From the NCBI GenBank assembly GCA_022844475.1, contig JALHLR010000020.1, positions 1-64,000 on the forward strand: a DNA stretch of 64,000 bases, read 5' to 3'. The position numbers and the translations under genes are program-made. Below the pieces are notes generated by a model. The model was not told the origin of the DNA. It saw only the letters and a program-made list of their open reading frames with translations, and ran no database searches. The stretch comes from Hyphomonadaceae bacterium (GTDB lineage: Bacteria > Pseudomonadota > Alphaproteobacteria > Caulobacterales > Hyphomonadaceae). The stretch's first letter is position 1, and the number at the start of each line of letters is the position of its first letter. This document shows, one piece after another, positions 8,123 through 16,344 of this stretch.

Positions 8123-8896
8123 TCAGCCGCGCAGCCCATCCACTTCGCCGGCCAACCGCAGCACCGTCTCGACCATCCGAGCAATATCCTGCGGCCGCGA
8201 CAGCCGGTGGTCGCCATCCTTGATCAGCGACCACACCACATCCTTCGAGCGCAGCTTGTCCGCCAGATCCAGCGAATGGGTCCACGGCACATCCGGATCG
8301 AGCCCGCCCTGCAGGATACGCACCGGCACATCGATCGCGATCTCGCCATCCAGCACATTCCACTCGCGTCCCTCGACGATCAGTTCGCGTGTGATCGGAT
8401 AGCCGGCGGGGTCATAGTCAGACGGCCGCGTCCAGAACCCCTCCTCCATGATCTGGCGCCTTTGACTCTCATCGAACGACGCCCACATCAGCCTGTCGGT
8501 GAAGTCCGGCGCCGGCGCGAGCAGCACCAGCCCCTTCACCAACTCCGGCCGCGCCAGCGCGACAAGCAGCGCCATCCACCCGCCCATCGATGAGCCGACC
8601 AGCACCAGCGGCCCGGTGGTCAGCCGGTCCACCACCGCCAGCGCGTCCGACCGCCAGCGGCCTATTGTTCCCTGGCCGAACTCACCGCTGCTCTCGCCGT
8701 GCCCGAAATAGTCGAACCGCACGAAACGCCGCCCGGCCTCCCGGCAGGCGCCATGCAGAACCGACGCCTTCTCGCCGAGCATGTCGGAGTGAAACCCGCC
8801 GAGCCACACCACCCCCGCGCATCCCGGATCGCCTTCACTGCGGCGATAGGCAATCCTCGCCCCGCTCTCATCAAGATATTCGGCTGCATCTGTCAT
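8123..8896 (-). CDS. Alpha/beta hydrolase (ABHD10-like)
   Basis: 257 residues, cytoplasmic. Nucleophile elbow GSSMGG places Ser103 after a beta strand (GPLVLVGSS); Asp200 sits in LQGGLDPDVPW and His230 in KDGDHRLS, completing a triad. The oxyanion region WLGGFHSDMLGEKA and FDYFGHGES resemble ABHD10-type esterases and thioesterases common in alphaproteobacteria. The physiological substrate is unknown. It is divergent from the glycosyltransferase gene at 8987 with 90 bp between. Confidence 0.9.
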   Translation of the reverse strand: MTDAAEYLDESGARIAYRRSEGDPGCAGVVWLGGFHSDMLGEKASVLHGACREAGRRFVRFDYFGHGESSGEFGQGTIGRWRSDALAVVDRLTTGPLVLVGSSMGGWMALLVALARPELVKGLVLLAPAPDFTDRLMWASFDESQRRQIMEEGFWTRPSDYDPAGYPITRELIVEGREWNVLDGEIAIDVPVRILQGGLDPDVPWTHSLDLADKLRSKDVVWSLIKDGDHRLSRPQDIARMVETVLRLAGEVDGLRG

Positions 8897-8986
8897 GGCC
8901 TTGTTCTCGTCGGTTTGCGCCGGGCTGAAAAGCGACTATTGGGGCCCCCATGGGATCGCACGGCGCGATCGCACGGGGAATCACGT

Positions 8987-10144
8987 TTGCCGCTGAGCGG
9001 GGCCACGATCCTGCAGGTCATCCCGCACCTCGCCGCCGGCGGGGCCGAACGCACGGCCATCGAAGTGACCGAGGCTCTCACCGCAGCCGGCGCGAAATCG
9101 ATCGTCGCCAGCAAGGGCGGCCGCCTCGAAGCCGAACTCACCCGCGCGGGCGGCGAACTGATCCGGATCGACAACCTGCCGACCAAGAACCCGCTCGCCA
9201 TCCGCGCCAATGCCGGCGTTCTCGCGAAGATCGCCACGGCGCGAGACGTCAGCCTGATCCACGCCCGCTCCCGCGCCCCCGCCTGGAGCGCACTCTGGGC
9301 GGCGCGGCAGACAAAGCTCCCCTTCGTCACCACCTATCATGGCGTCTACAGCGCGAAGGGCCGTCTCAAGCGTCTCTACAATTCGGTCATGGCGCGCGGC
9401 GACAGGGTGATCGCCAATTCGGAGTTCACCGCCCGCCATATCCTCAGCGAGCACCCCTGGGCGAAGGGCCGGATCGTCACCATCCATCGCGGCGTCGACA
9501 TCGCGAAGTTCTCGCCAGACAATGTCTCGGCAAACCGCAAGGACGACCTGCTGAAGTCATGGAAGCTGGGCTCCACGCCAAGCGCCACCATTCTCCTCCC
9601 CGCCCGCCTCACGGGCTGGAAAGGCCATCGCGAAGCCATCGCCGCCGCCGCCACCCTGAAAGCACAGGGCGCTGCATTCCGCATGCTCTTCGTTGGCGAC
9701 GCCCAGGGCCGCGACGGCTACAGCCACGAACTCGCCGCGCTGATTGCCGCGAACGGCCTTGACGGACAGGTAATGATGGTAGGGCATTGCGACGACATGC
9801 CAGCCGCCCTCGCCCTCGCCGATATCGTGATTGCACCGTCCAACCTGCCCGAAGCGTTCGGCCGGGTTGCGGCCGAAGCGGGCGCCATGGCGGTCCCCGC
9901 GATCGGTTCAAGCATCGGCGCGCAGGGCGAGATCATCGTCGATGGCGTAACCGGCCTTATCGTCCCGCCCGCCAGTCCCGACGCCCTCGCTGATTCGATG
10001 GGCCGGCTTCTCGCCATGGGCCCGGATGGACGGCGTGTCATGGGCGGGGCCGCCCTGGTCCGGGTCCGCGAACGCTTTACCACATCTGCGCTTCAGAAGG
10101 CGACGCTTGCAGTCTATGAAGGCCTGACAGGTCAGGCCCGATGA
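8987..10144 (+). CDS. Family GT4 glycosyltransferase
   Basis: 385 residues from a TTG at 8987 with GGGGAA 6 bp upstream, which places the first beta strand (ATILQVIPHLAAGGAERTAIEV) at the N-terminus as in GT4 enzymes. A GT-B fold: acceptor half with TTYHGVYSAKGRLKRLYNSVMARGD and ANSEFTARHI, then donor half with LLPARLTGWKGH, FVGDAQG and the EX7E motif in PEAFGRVAAEAGAM. It probably transfers a sugar from a nucleotide donor to a lipopolysaccharide or other envelope glycan. It overlaps the next gene by 4 bp, so the two are co-translated. Confidence 0.92.
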   Translation: MPLSGATILQVIPHLAAGGAERTAIEVTEALTAAGAKSIVASKGGRLEAELTRAGGELIRIDNLPTKNPLAIRANAGVLAKIATARDVSLIHARSRAPAWSALWAARQTKLPFVTTYHGVYSAKGRLKRLYNSVMARGDRVIANSEFTARHILSEHPWAKGRIVTIHRGVDIAKFSPDNVSANRKDDLLKSWKLGSTPSATILLPARLTGWKGHREAIAAAATLKAQGAAFRMLFVGDAQGRDGYSHELAALIAANGLDGQVMMVGHCDDMPAALALADIVIAPSNLPEAFGRVAAEAGAMAVPAIGSSIGAQGEIIVDGVTGLIVPPASPDALADSMGRLLAMGPDGRRVMGGAALVRVRERFTTSALQKATLAVYEGLTGQAR

Positions 10145-11322
10145 GCATACTGGACACCTACACCCCGCCCCCGAACCCCGGCGACACGCTGCGCCGGGTG
10201 CTGGTCATCAAGCTCGGCGCGATGGGCGATTTCATGCAGGCGCTCGGCGCAATGCGCGTCGTCCGCGCAACCCACCCGTCCGCCCGCATCACGCTGCTGA
10301 CCACCGAACCCTTCGAAGCCTTCGCCAAGGCCTGTCCCTATTTCGACATCGTTGAAGCCGACGGCCGCCCGCGCGACATCAAGGGCCGCACCGACCTGAT
10401 CCGCCGCCTGCGCGCGGCCAACTACGACATGGTCTACGACTTCCAGAACAATGACCGCACGGCGCAATACTTCGTCGGCCTGACCGGAAAGAAGCCGCTC
10501 TGGTCGGGCGCCGCCAAGGGCGCCTCGCACCAGCACATCAATCCCGAGCGGGCCGAGATGCACAATTTCGACCGGCTCGCCGAACAGCTGGTGCATGCCG
10601 GGCTCGGACCCAAACCGCCCGGCGACCCGACCGGCTGGTTCATCGGACAGGACCTGACCCCCAGCCTCGACTGGGTCCGCCCCGCCTTCCGCGACCCGCC
10701 ACGCTTCCAGCCTGCCTTCTTCGGGCTCAACGGCCCCTACGTCCTTATCATCCCCGGCTCATCGGCCGAGCATCCGGAAAAGCGCTGGCCGGTCGATCGT
10801 TTCATCGGCCTCTCCAGCTGGTTCGCTGGCGGTGGCGTCACACCCGTCATCGTCGGCGGCAAGGCGGAAGGCGATATCGGCATCCAGATCCAGCGCAAGG
10901 AACCCCGCGCGAAGAGCATCATCGGCCGGACCGATCTGTTCCAGCTGGCGACCCTGTCCGAACGCGCCCTGCTGGCGATTGGCGGCGATACCGGTCCGAT
11001 GCATCTGGCTGCCGCCGCCCGCGCGCCGGGCATCTGCCTGTTCGCCCAGGAATGGAACGAGGAGATGGCGCTCGACCTCCACACCGTCTGGAACCCCAAG
11101 ACCCGCCTTGGCCGCGCCGCACCGCGCGGCGGACCGATGATGCTCCTCCACGCCCCTGCCCTCGAACAGATCGGGCTCGACGATGTGAAACGCGCCGCCT
11201 GGGCGCTGGGCGTCCTGCCCGCCGGCATGGCCCCGCCGCGGCCGGCCCCGCCGGCAACCCCGGAGACCAGCGACAATCCGGCCGAATCCGCCGGCGCCCT
11301 TGCGCAGGGCCTGAATTCTTGA
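10141..11322 (+). CDS. Family GT9 (heptosyltransferase-like) glycosyltransferase
   Basis: 393 residues. The start strand [29 protein letters not shown] and the donor-site segment [14 protein letters not shown] are diagnostic of GT9/WaaF-type enzymes that add heptose-like sugars to the lipopolysaccharide core. [18 protein letters not shown] is the family's central P-x-S-x4-KRW segment. The C-terminal 35 residues are Pro/Ala-rich and probably disordered. Overlap with the GT4 gene indicates an operon; infC begins 70 bp downstream. Substrate specificity is inferred only at family level. Confidence 0.93.
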   Translation: MSILDTYTPPPNPGDTLRRVLVIKLGAMGDFMQALGAMRVVRATHPSARITLLTTEPFEAFAKACPYFDIVEADGRPRDIKGRTDLIRRLRAANYDMVYDFQNNDRTAQYFVGLTGKKPLWSGAAKGASHQHINPERAEMHNFDRLAEQLVHAGLGPKPPGDPTGWFIGQDLTPSLDWVRPAFRDPPRFQPAFFGLNGPYVLIIPGSSAEHPEKRWPVDRFIGLSSWFAGGGVTPVIVGGKAEGDIGIQIQRKEPRAKSIIGRTDLFQLATLSERALLAIGGDTGPMHLAAAARAPGICLFAQEWNEEMALDLHTVWNPKTRLGRAAPRGGPMMLLHAPALEQIGLDDVKRAAWALGVLPAGMAPPRPAPPATPETSDNPAESAGALAQGLNS

Positions 11323-11380
11323 ACATTGCGCCGTTCGCAGGCATATTGCGCTGTCCGGCAACGCATTCCGGAAGTCACCG

Positions 11381-11395
11381 AGGAGATCGACCATC
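11381..11395 (+). promoter_or_regulatory. infC ribosome-binding site and ATC start codon
   Basis: AGGAG (11381-11385) stands 7 bp before ATC (11393-11395), in frame with IF-3. No ATG, GTG or TTG occurs in frame before 11510, which is inside the conserved N-domain. Non-canonical starts (AUU, AUC) are the known autoregulatory feature of infC. Confidence 0.85.
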
Positions 11396-11932
11396 GCTCA
11401 GCGTCCACAAGCGGCCCAGTCGCCCAAGAAGGAAGGTCCGCAGATCAACGAGGACATTCGCGCGCCGCGCGTCCTCCTGATTGACGAGAAAGGCGAGAAG
11501 CAGGGCGAGATGCCGCTCGAAGCAGCGCTCGACGCCGCCAAGGAGGCTGGCCTCGATCTGGTGATGGTTGCGCCCGACAACGAGCCTCCGGTCGTGAAGA
11601 TTTCGGACTACGGCAAGCAGCGCTTCGCCGAGCAGAAGAAGAAGGCCGAAGCGCGCAAGAAGCAGAAGTCGGCCGACCTTAAAGAGATCAAGCTTCGTCC
11701 GAACATCGACAAGCACGATTACGAGGTGAAGGGCCGCTCCATCCGCCGCTTCTTCGAGGAAGGCGACAAGGTGAAGATCACCATGCGCTTCCGCGGCCGC
11801 GAAATGGCGCACCAGCATCTCGGCATGGAATTGCTCACCAAGGTGAAGGCGGAATTCGCCGATGTCGCCAAGGTCGAGTCCGAACCGCGCCTCGAAGGCC
11901 GGCAGATGGTGATGGTGCTCTCGCCACGCTGA
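11393..11932 (+). CDS. infC: Translation initiation factor IF-3
   Basis: 179 residues when started at ATC 11393. The N-domain begins with the family signature [18 protein letters not shown] and continues [21 protein letters not shown] and [18 protein letters not shown] lysine-rich linker ([13 protein letters not shown]) leads to the C-domain [36 protein letters not shown] and [14 protein letters not shown]-3 binds the 30S subunit and proofreads the initiator codon and tRNA; it rejects its own rare start codon when abundant. Starting at the first ATG (11510) would remove 39 conserved residues. The usual partners rpmI-rplT lie 2.2 kb downstream. Confidence 0.96.
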   Translation: MAQRPQAAQSPKKEGPQINEDIRAPRVLLIDEKGEKQGEMPLEAALDAAKEAGLDLVMVAPDNEPPVVKISDYGKQRFAEQKKKAEARKKQKSADLKEIKLRPNIDKHDYEVKGRSIRRFFEEGDKVKITMRFRGREMAHQHLGMELLTKVKAEFADVAKVESEPRLEGRQMVMVLSPR

Positions 11933-11955
11933 AGCGTAGCGAGCGTTCGGCCGGC

Positions 11956-12675
11956 ATGGAGCGTGGCGTGATGTTCAGGTCCGGCGCGGCGATCATGGCC
12001 GCCATTGTTCTGGCGGGTTGTGCAGCAGGCGAAGTCACGCCCGCGGCTGGGCCTTCCTCGGGAAAGGTCTCCCTGCAGACCCCTCCCTACGCTGGCGAGG
12101 CAACACCAGGCGAGCCGGCATCGCCCCTTGCCGCGCCGCCGGTGCAGTCGGCGGACACGGCGCTTCCCGACGCCGCACAGGACATCTCGCTGACAAGCAT
12201 TGCGACACAGTTCGATCCTGCGCGGCAGCGTTTCGTCTGGGTTCTGCCGCCGGGCATTCACGGCGAGGGGCCGTGGGATTTCAAGGCTGTCGTGAAGATC
12301 CGTGGCGAGTCGAAATTCGAGACAACCCTGCCGCTGAAGGCCGAACTCGCACCTTCCGGGACGCGACCTGAATACACCGCGGGCTACGAGATCGTGCGCC
12401 TGACCGATGACGGACGCTGGGCGCAAAGCACAGCCGAAGTCGACAAGGTGATCCAGCAACTCGTCGCCGAGTACGGTCGCGGACTTGGCGAGCTGGAAAT
12501 GATCAGCCAGCTCTATGTCAGCGTTGCACCGGCCTATCGCGCGCAGCACTGCGCCGCGGGCGCGCAACACGATATCCGCGTTTACATGGAGGAAGACGGC
12601 AAACCGCTCGTCAGCCTGAACAACGCCATGATGAGCACGATGATCACCCAGGTTGTGCGCGAGGCTTGCGGCTGA
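11956..12675 (+). CDS. Putative lipoprotein
   Basis: 239 residues. The hydrophobic start FRSGAAIMAAIVLAGCAAG has a lipobox (LAGC), so it should be lipid-anchored; the second Met (MFRSG) is a possible start. A Pro/Ala-rich linker (about 30-70) is followed by a folded domain with two late cysteines (AQHCAAG and REACG-end) that could pair. I do not recognise the domain. It follows infC by 23 bp and overlaps no gene; it starts the envelope block that separates infC from rpmI. Confidence 0.8.
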   Translation: MERGVMFRSGAAIMAAIVLAGCAAGEVTPAAGPSSGKVSLQTPPYAGEATPGEPASPLAAPPVQSADTALPDAAQDISLTSIATQFDPARQRFVWVLPPGIHGEGPWDFKAVVKIRGESKFETTLPLKAELAPSGTRPEYTAGYEIVRLTDDGRWAQSTAEVDKVIQQLVAEYGRGLGELEMISQLYVSVAPAYRAQHCAAGAQHDIRVYMEEDGKPLVSLNNAMMSTMITQVVREACG

Positions 12676-12752
12676 CCCGCGCGCCAGCGCGCAACGCCCG
12701 CCTAACCGTACCGTCACTTGCCCGGCCCGCGCTGCGGCTTACTCTCCTCGCC

Positions 12753-13109
12753 ATGAAAAACGCTCTGCTCGCACTTCTCGCCGGGACCGCCCTGATGGCG
12801 TGCGCGCCCGCATCCGGACCGGCGCCGGAGACCCCGACCGTCGAACCTGCGCTCGCCGCTCCGGTCAATCCGCAACCGATGCCGCAACCGCCAGCCGCTG
12901 ATCCGACAGCTCCGGGCGCCGACGCATGCGGGGCTGCCCAGTACGCAGCCCTTGTCGGCAAGGCGATCACCGAGCCGGGCGTCCCGCCCGAAGGTCCGAA
13001 CGTTCGCTACATCCGCCCGGATACCCAGGTGACGATGGATTTCCGCCCTGACCGTCTCAACGTGGATATCGATGCGGCCAACGTGATCACCGGTTTCCGC
13101 TGCACCTGA
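12753..13109 (+). CDS. I78-family peptidase inhibitor lipoprotein
   Basis: 118 residues from the ATG at 12753. The signal MKNALLALLAGTALMAC ends in a lipobox (LMAC). After a Pro-rich spacer the last 62 residues match the I78 family (potato-inhibitor-like fold): ACGAAQYAALVGKAITEPG, RYIRPDTQVTMDFRPDRLNVDID and a terminal ANVITGFRCT, with the two conserved cysteines. Family members bind serine proteases; a role guarding the envelope is inferred. It lies just 3' of the putative lipoprotein gene on the same strand. Confidence 0.85.
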   Translation: MKNALLALLAGTALMACAPASGPAPETPTVEPALAAPVNPQPMPQPPAADPTAPGADACGAAQYAALVGKAITEPGVPPEGPNVRYIRPDTQVTMDFRPDRLNVDIDAANVITGFRCT

Positions 13110-13141
13110 TCGCCCCCCTCGGGACGCGATGGCGTGACGGC

Positions 13142-13270
13142 ATGAGACTGGCCGCAACGATGTTGCTCGTCCTCCCGATGGCGGCATGCGCAAGTCCGCC
13201 TCCCGCTGTCGAGGCGCCCTCCAGTCCCAACGCCGCACTCCGCACGCCGTCCATTAACACCTGCGGCTAG
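13142..13270 (+). CDS. 42-residue mini-lipoprotein
   Basis: A short frame (ATG 13142, TAG 13268-13270) encoding a signal MRLAATMLLVLPMAAC with an apparent lipobox (MAAC), then a Pro/Ser/Ala-rich tail ending NTCG. The ending recalls the start of the I78 domain in the gene immediately upstream (DACG), so this may be a truncated sibling that kept the secretion signal and lost the inhibitor domain. No strong ribosome site is seen. It could also be a genuine micro-lipoprotein or a chance frame. Confidence 0.45.
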   Translation: MRLAATMLLVLPMAACASPPPAVEAPSSPNAALRTPSINTCG

Positions 13271-13375
13271 GCACGGACGGACGCATTTTTTCGGGCGCGA
13301 CGTAACCTTTGCACGTGCAGGTGCGGGTTGATGGTTGGGCTTCCGCATCACGCCCGACCGCTGTGGAGATACTCC

Positions 13376-13951
13376 GTGAAAAACCTGCTCGCCGCCATCC
13401 TGATGGCAACACTGCCGGTCTCGGCCACCGCCCTTCCCGCTGTCGCGCAATTGCCGGCCGGGATGGAACTCGGCCCGAAGGTCGGCGCCAAGGCCCCGCC
13501 GTTCACGGTCGCCACGATTGGCCGAGAGGCGCGCAATCTGCAGTCGGTCGTCGGAGAAAAGGGCGCGACCCTGGTCTTCGTCAGGTCGGCGGACTGGTGT
13601 CCCTTCTGCAAGTTGCAGCTCAGGAGCCTGAACGAGATAGCAGACGAGCTCGACGCGATGGGCTGGCCCGTGACGGCGATTTCCTACGATTCGCCCGAAG
13701 TGCTGGACACGTTCACGAAGGCGAACAGCATCAGCTACAGCCTGATGTCCGATCCTGGCTCAAAGGCCATCGACGCATTCGGACTGCGCAATGAGGCCAT
13801 GAACGGCAAGGCCCGCTTCGAAGGCATCCCGCACCCGATCATCCTGTTCATCGCGAAGGATGGAACGGTGAAGGCCAAACTCTATGAGAAGGCCTACCAA
13901 AAGCGGCCGGCCGGCGAAGTGGTGGTGCAAAAAGCCCGGACACTGAAATAG
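13376..13951 (+). CDS. Secreted peroxiredoxin-like (AhpC/TSA-fold) protein
   Basis: 191 residues from a GTG at 13376 with GGAG 7 bp upstream. Sec signal VKNLLAAILMATLPVSATA, mature start near LPAVAQ. The domain has GAKAPPFTV, TLVFVRSADWCPFCKLQLRSLNEIADEL with a CxxC-type peroxidatic site, then GWPVTAISYDSPEVL and FEGIPHPIILFIAKDG. This is the peroxiredoxin-like/thioredoxin-fold family. It is predicted to act in the periplasm in peroxide or thiol chemistry. Confidence 0.88.
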   Translation: MKNLLAAILMATLPVSATALPAVAQLPAGMELGPKVGAKAPPFTVATIGREARNLQSVVGEKGATLVFVRSADWCPFCKLQLRSLNEIADELDAMGWPVTAISYDSPEVLDTFTKANSISYSLMSDPGSKAIDAFGLRNEAMNGKARFEGIPHPIILFIAKDGTVKAKLYEKAYQKRPAGEVVVQKARTLK

Positions 13952-13981
13952 GCGGGCAGGCCGCTCATGAACCGCGGCGCC

Positions 13982-14009
13982 TTGCTTTTGCGGGACTCCC
14001 GCGTATAAA
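13982..14009 (+). promoter_or_regulatory. Candidate sigma-70-type promoter for rpmI-rplT
   Basis: TTGCTT (13982-13987) and TATAAA (14004-14009) are 16 bp apart, 119 bp before rpmI. Such A/T-rich hexamers are rare in this GC-rich intergenic DNA. It would give the ribosomal pair transcription independent of infC. Confidence 0.45.
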
Positions 14010-14127
14010 CCCCGCCTTCCACAGGACCGGACAGGCTAATGGCATGCCTCCCGGGACTTTTTCAGGCGTCGCGCCGTTGAATCCTAAGGGATTTTTCGGG
14101 TCGGACTGTCGCCCACAGGAGACCGAA

Positions 14128-14334
14128 ATGCCGAAGATGAAGACCAAGCAGGCCGCTGCAAAGCGGTTCTCGCAAACCGCGTCGGGAAAGCTCAAGCACG
14201 GCGTCGCCGGCAAGCGCCACCGACTGATCAGCCATAATGCGAAATACATCCGCCAGAACCGCGGCACGGAAGTCGTGTCCGAGTCTGACACCCCCCGCAT
14301 CGTGAAGAAGTTCCTGCCCTACGGCGTCAAGTAA
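14128..14334 (+). CDS. rpmI: 50S ribosomal protein L35
   Basis: 68 residues from the ATG at 14128 (AGGAGA upstream). MPKMKTKQAAAKRF is the canonical L35 N-terminus, followed by HGVAGKRHRLISHNAKYIRQNRGT and the closing PRIVKKFLPYG. It is highly basic, as expected for an rRNA-binding protein of the large subunit. rplT follows 43 bp downstream. The frame continues upstream 84 bp without family similarity. Confidence 0.97.
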   Translation: MPKMKTKQAAAKRFSQTASGKLKHGVAGKRHRLISHNAKYIRQNRGTEVVSESDTPRIVKKFLPYGVK

Positions 14335-14377
14335 GCCGTCCGCGGCATTTTCCTGATCAGATAATCGGAGTTTCCCT

Positions 14378-14743
14378 ATGCCCCGCGCACGCGGCCGAGT
14401 TCCGGCCCACGCCCGTCACCGCAAGGTCATCAAAGCCGCCAAAGGCTTTTACGGCCGTCGCAAGAATACCTTCCGCACAGCCCAGGCCGCCGTCGTCAAA
14501 GCCGGCGTCAACGCCTACAAGGGCCGCAAGCAGAAGAAGCGCAATTTCCGCTCGCTCTGGATCCAGCGCATCAACGCAGCCGTCCGTTCGGTCGATGACA
14601 CGCTGACATATTCCCGCTTCATCGACGGCCTCACCAAGGCTGGCCTCGGCGTTGACCGCAAGGTCATGGCCGACCTCGCCATGCACGAACCGGCCGCCTT
14701 TACCGCCCTGGTGGAGAAGGCCCGGGCGGCGCTCGCGGCCTGA
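14378..14743 (+). CDS. rplT: 50S ribosomal protein L20
   Basis: 121 residues, normal L20 length. [23 protein letters not shown] is the expected N-terminal extension, with [20 protein letters not shown] and [16 protein letters not shown] following. L20 is needed early in 50S assembly and in some bacteria represses its own operon through the leader; no obvious 23S-mimic leader could be recognised. pheS follows 102 bp downstream. Confidence 0.98.
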   Translation: MPRARGRVPAHARHRKVIKAAKGFYGRRKNTFRTAQAAVVKAGVNAYKGRKQKKRNFRSLWIQRINAAVRSVDDTLTYSRFIDGLTKAGLGVDRKVMADLAMHEPAAFTALVEKARAALAA

Positions 14744-14845
14744 TCCGGCCAACGGCACTTATCTCCGAAGCCTTTCTCCGCTAGTTCCGACCGCTAAGCG
14801 CGGGGCGGACTATGGCCCCGTGCGCTCCCCACGCACGAGACCGAC

Positions 14846-15928
14846 ATGGCTATCGAACAACAGGTTACAGAGATCGAGGCGGACGCTGGCAAAGCGATCG
14901 CCTCAGCGTCTGACGAAGCAGCGCTCGAAGCCATCCGTGTTGCCGAACTCGGCAAGAAGGGGCGCGTCTCGCTTCTGATGCGCGAGCTCGGCGGCATGAG
15001 CCCGGAGCAGCGCCAGGTTGCAGGCCCCGCGCTCAACGGCCTCAAGGATCGCCTCACCGCGACACTCAATGCGCGCAAGGCCGACCTCGAAATGGCTGCG
15101 CTGAATGCGCGCCTCGAAGCCGAACGCGAAGACCTCACCCTGCCACCGCGCTTCGAACCCGTTGGTGCGCTGCATCCCGTGATGCAGGTGTTCGAGGAAC
15201 TCGCCGCGATCTTCGCCGACATGGGCTTCGCCGTCGCCGAAGGCCCGGATATCGAGGACGACTTCCACAACTTCACGGCGCTCAACTTCCCGCTCGGCCA
15301 CCCGGCGCGGGAGATGCACGACACCTTCTTCATGAAGCCTGCAGCCGACGGCTCGCGGAAACTCCTGCGCACGCACACCTCGCCGATCCAGGTGCGCGCG
15401 ATGCTGAACTCGAAGCCGCCCATCCGCGTGATCGCGCCGGGCCGCGTCTACCGCAAGGACTGGGACGCGACGCACACGCCGATGTTCCACCAGATCGAAG
15501 GCCTTGTGGTCGACGAGACCGTCCACATGGGCCACCTGAAAGCCTGCCTGACCGAAGCCTTCTCGCGCTTCTTCGAAGTGCCGACCACGCAGTCGCGCTT
15601 CCGCCCGCACTTCTTCCCGTTCACCGAGCCAAGCGCGGAAATGGACATCCGCTGCGATCGCTCTGGCGGCGAGATCAAGATCGGCCAGGGCGATGACTGG
15701 CTCGAGATTCTCGGCTGCGGAATGGTGCACCCGAACGTGCTCGGCTCCTGCAATATCGACCCGGAGAGATATCAGGGCTTTGCCTTCGGCCTCGGCGTCG
15801 ATCGCCTCGCTATGCTGAAATACGGCATGCCGGACCTGCGTCCCTACTTCGAAGCGGACGTCGAATGGATCAAGCATTACGGCTTCAAGCCGTGGCTTCT
15901 GCCGACGGTAACTGGAGGTCTCTCGTGA
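14846..15928 (+). CDS. pheS: Phenylalanyl-tRNA synthetase alpha subunit
   Basis: 360 residues. An N-terminal coiled-coil (about 1-90, rich in Ala/Glu/Arg) is followed by the class II catalytic core: motif 1 region [19 protein letters not shown], motif 2 region [14 protein letters not shown] and [21 protein letters not shown], and motif 3 [17 protein letters not shown]. With PheT it forms the alpha2beta2 enzyme that charges tRNAPhe. Its stop overlaps the GNAT gene start as GTGA. No attenuator-like Phe-rich leader peptide was found in the 102-bp upstream gap. Confidence 0.98.
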   Translation: MAIEQQVTEIEADAGKAIASASDEAALEAIRVAELGKKGRVSLLMRELGGMSPEQRQVAGPALNGLKDRLTATLNARKADLEMAALNARLEAEREDLTLPPRFEPVGALHPVMQVFEELAAIFADMGFAVAEGPDIEDDFHNFTALNFPLGHPAREMHDTFFMKPAADGSRKLLRTHTSPIQVRAMLNSKPPIRVIAPGRVYRKDWDATHTPMFHQIEGLVVDETVHMGHLKACLTEAFSRFFEVPTTQSRFRPHFFPFTEPSAEMDIRCDRSGGEIKIGQGDDWLEILGCGMVHPNVLGSCNIDPERYQGFAFGLGVDRLAMLKYGMPDLRPYFEADVEWIKHYGFKPWLLPTVTGGLS

Positions 15929-16344
15929 GCGACGGCTACGTCCTGCGTGATGGCGCGCCCGACGCAGAAACGCTTCTGCGCCTTCGCGGCGCCGCGGGTC
16001 TCACGACGTACTCCATCGAGCAGGCGCGCCGTGGCGCAACCCACGCCCTCTTCGGCGTCACAGCCTGGCATCGCGAACATGTTGTCGGCATCGGACGCAT
16101 CCTCGGGGATGGCGGATACTTCTTCACCGTCACAGACGTTGCGATTGATCCCGCACATCAGGGCAAGGGCGTTGGGCGGATGGTGATTGCGCGGCTCACC
16201 GACTGGCTGGGCGCAAATGCCCCGGAACCCTCCTTCGTCTCGCTGTTCACCGACGAAGCCAAACCGCCGCTCTACGAGAAATTCGGCTTCCGCGTCTGCG
16301 GGCCGGAAGACACTGCCATGGTCTGGAATCGAGACGCACAATGA
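15925..16344 (+). CDS. GNAT acetyltransferase between pheS and pheT
   Basis: 139 residues from a GTG that overlaps the pheS stop; its own TGA overlaps the pheT ATG. The GNAT core is clear: [15 protein letters not shown], then [22 protein letters not shown] with the acetyl-CoA loop Q-x-G-x-[21 protein letters not shown]. Both 4-bp overlaps imply production coupled to the two synthetase subunits. The acetyl acceptor is unknown; some GNAT proteins modify aminoacyl-tRNA (TacT-type toxins), but nothing in the sequence proves that here. Confidence 0.93.
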   Translation: MSDGYVLRDGAPDAETLLRLRGAAGLTTYSIEQARRGATHALFGVTAWHREHVVGIGRILGDGGYFFTVTDVAIDPAHQGKGVGRMVIARLTDWLGANAPEPSFVSLFTDEAKPPLYEKFGFRVCGPEDTAMVWNRDAQ

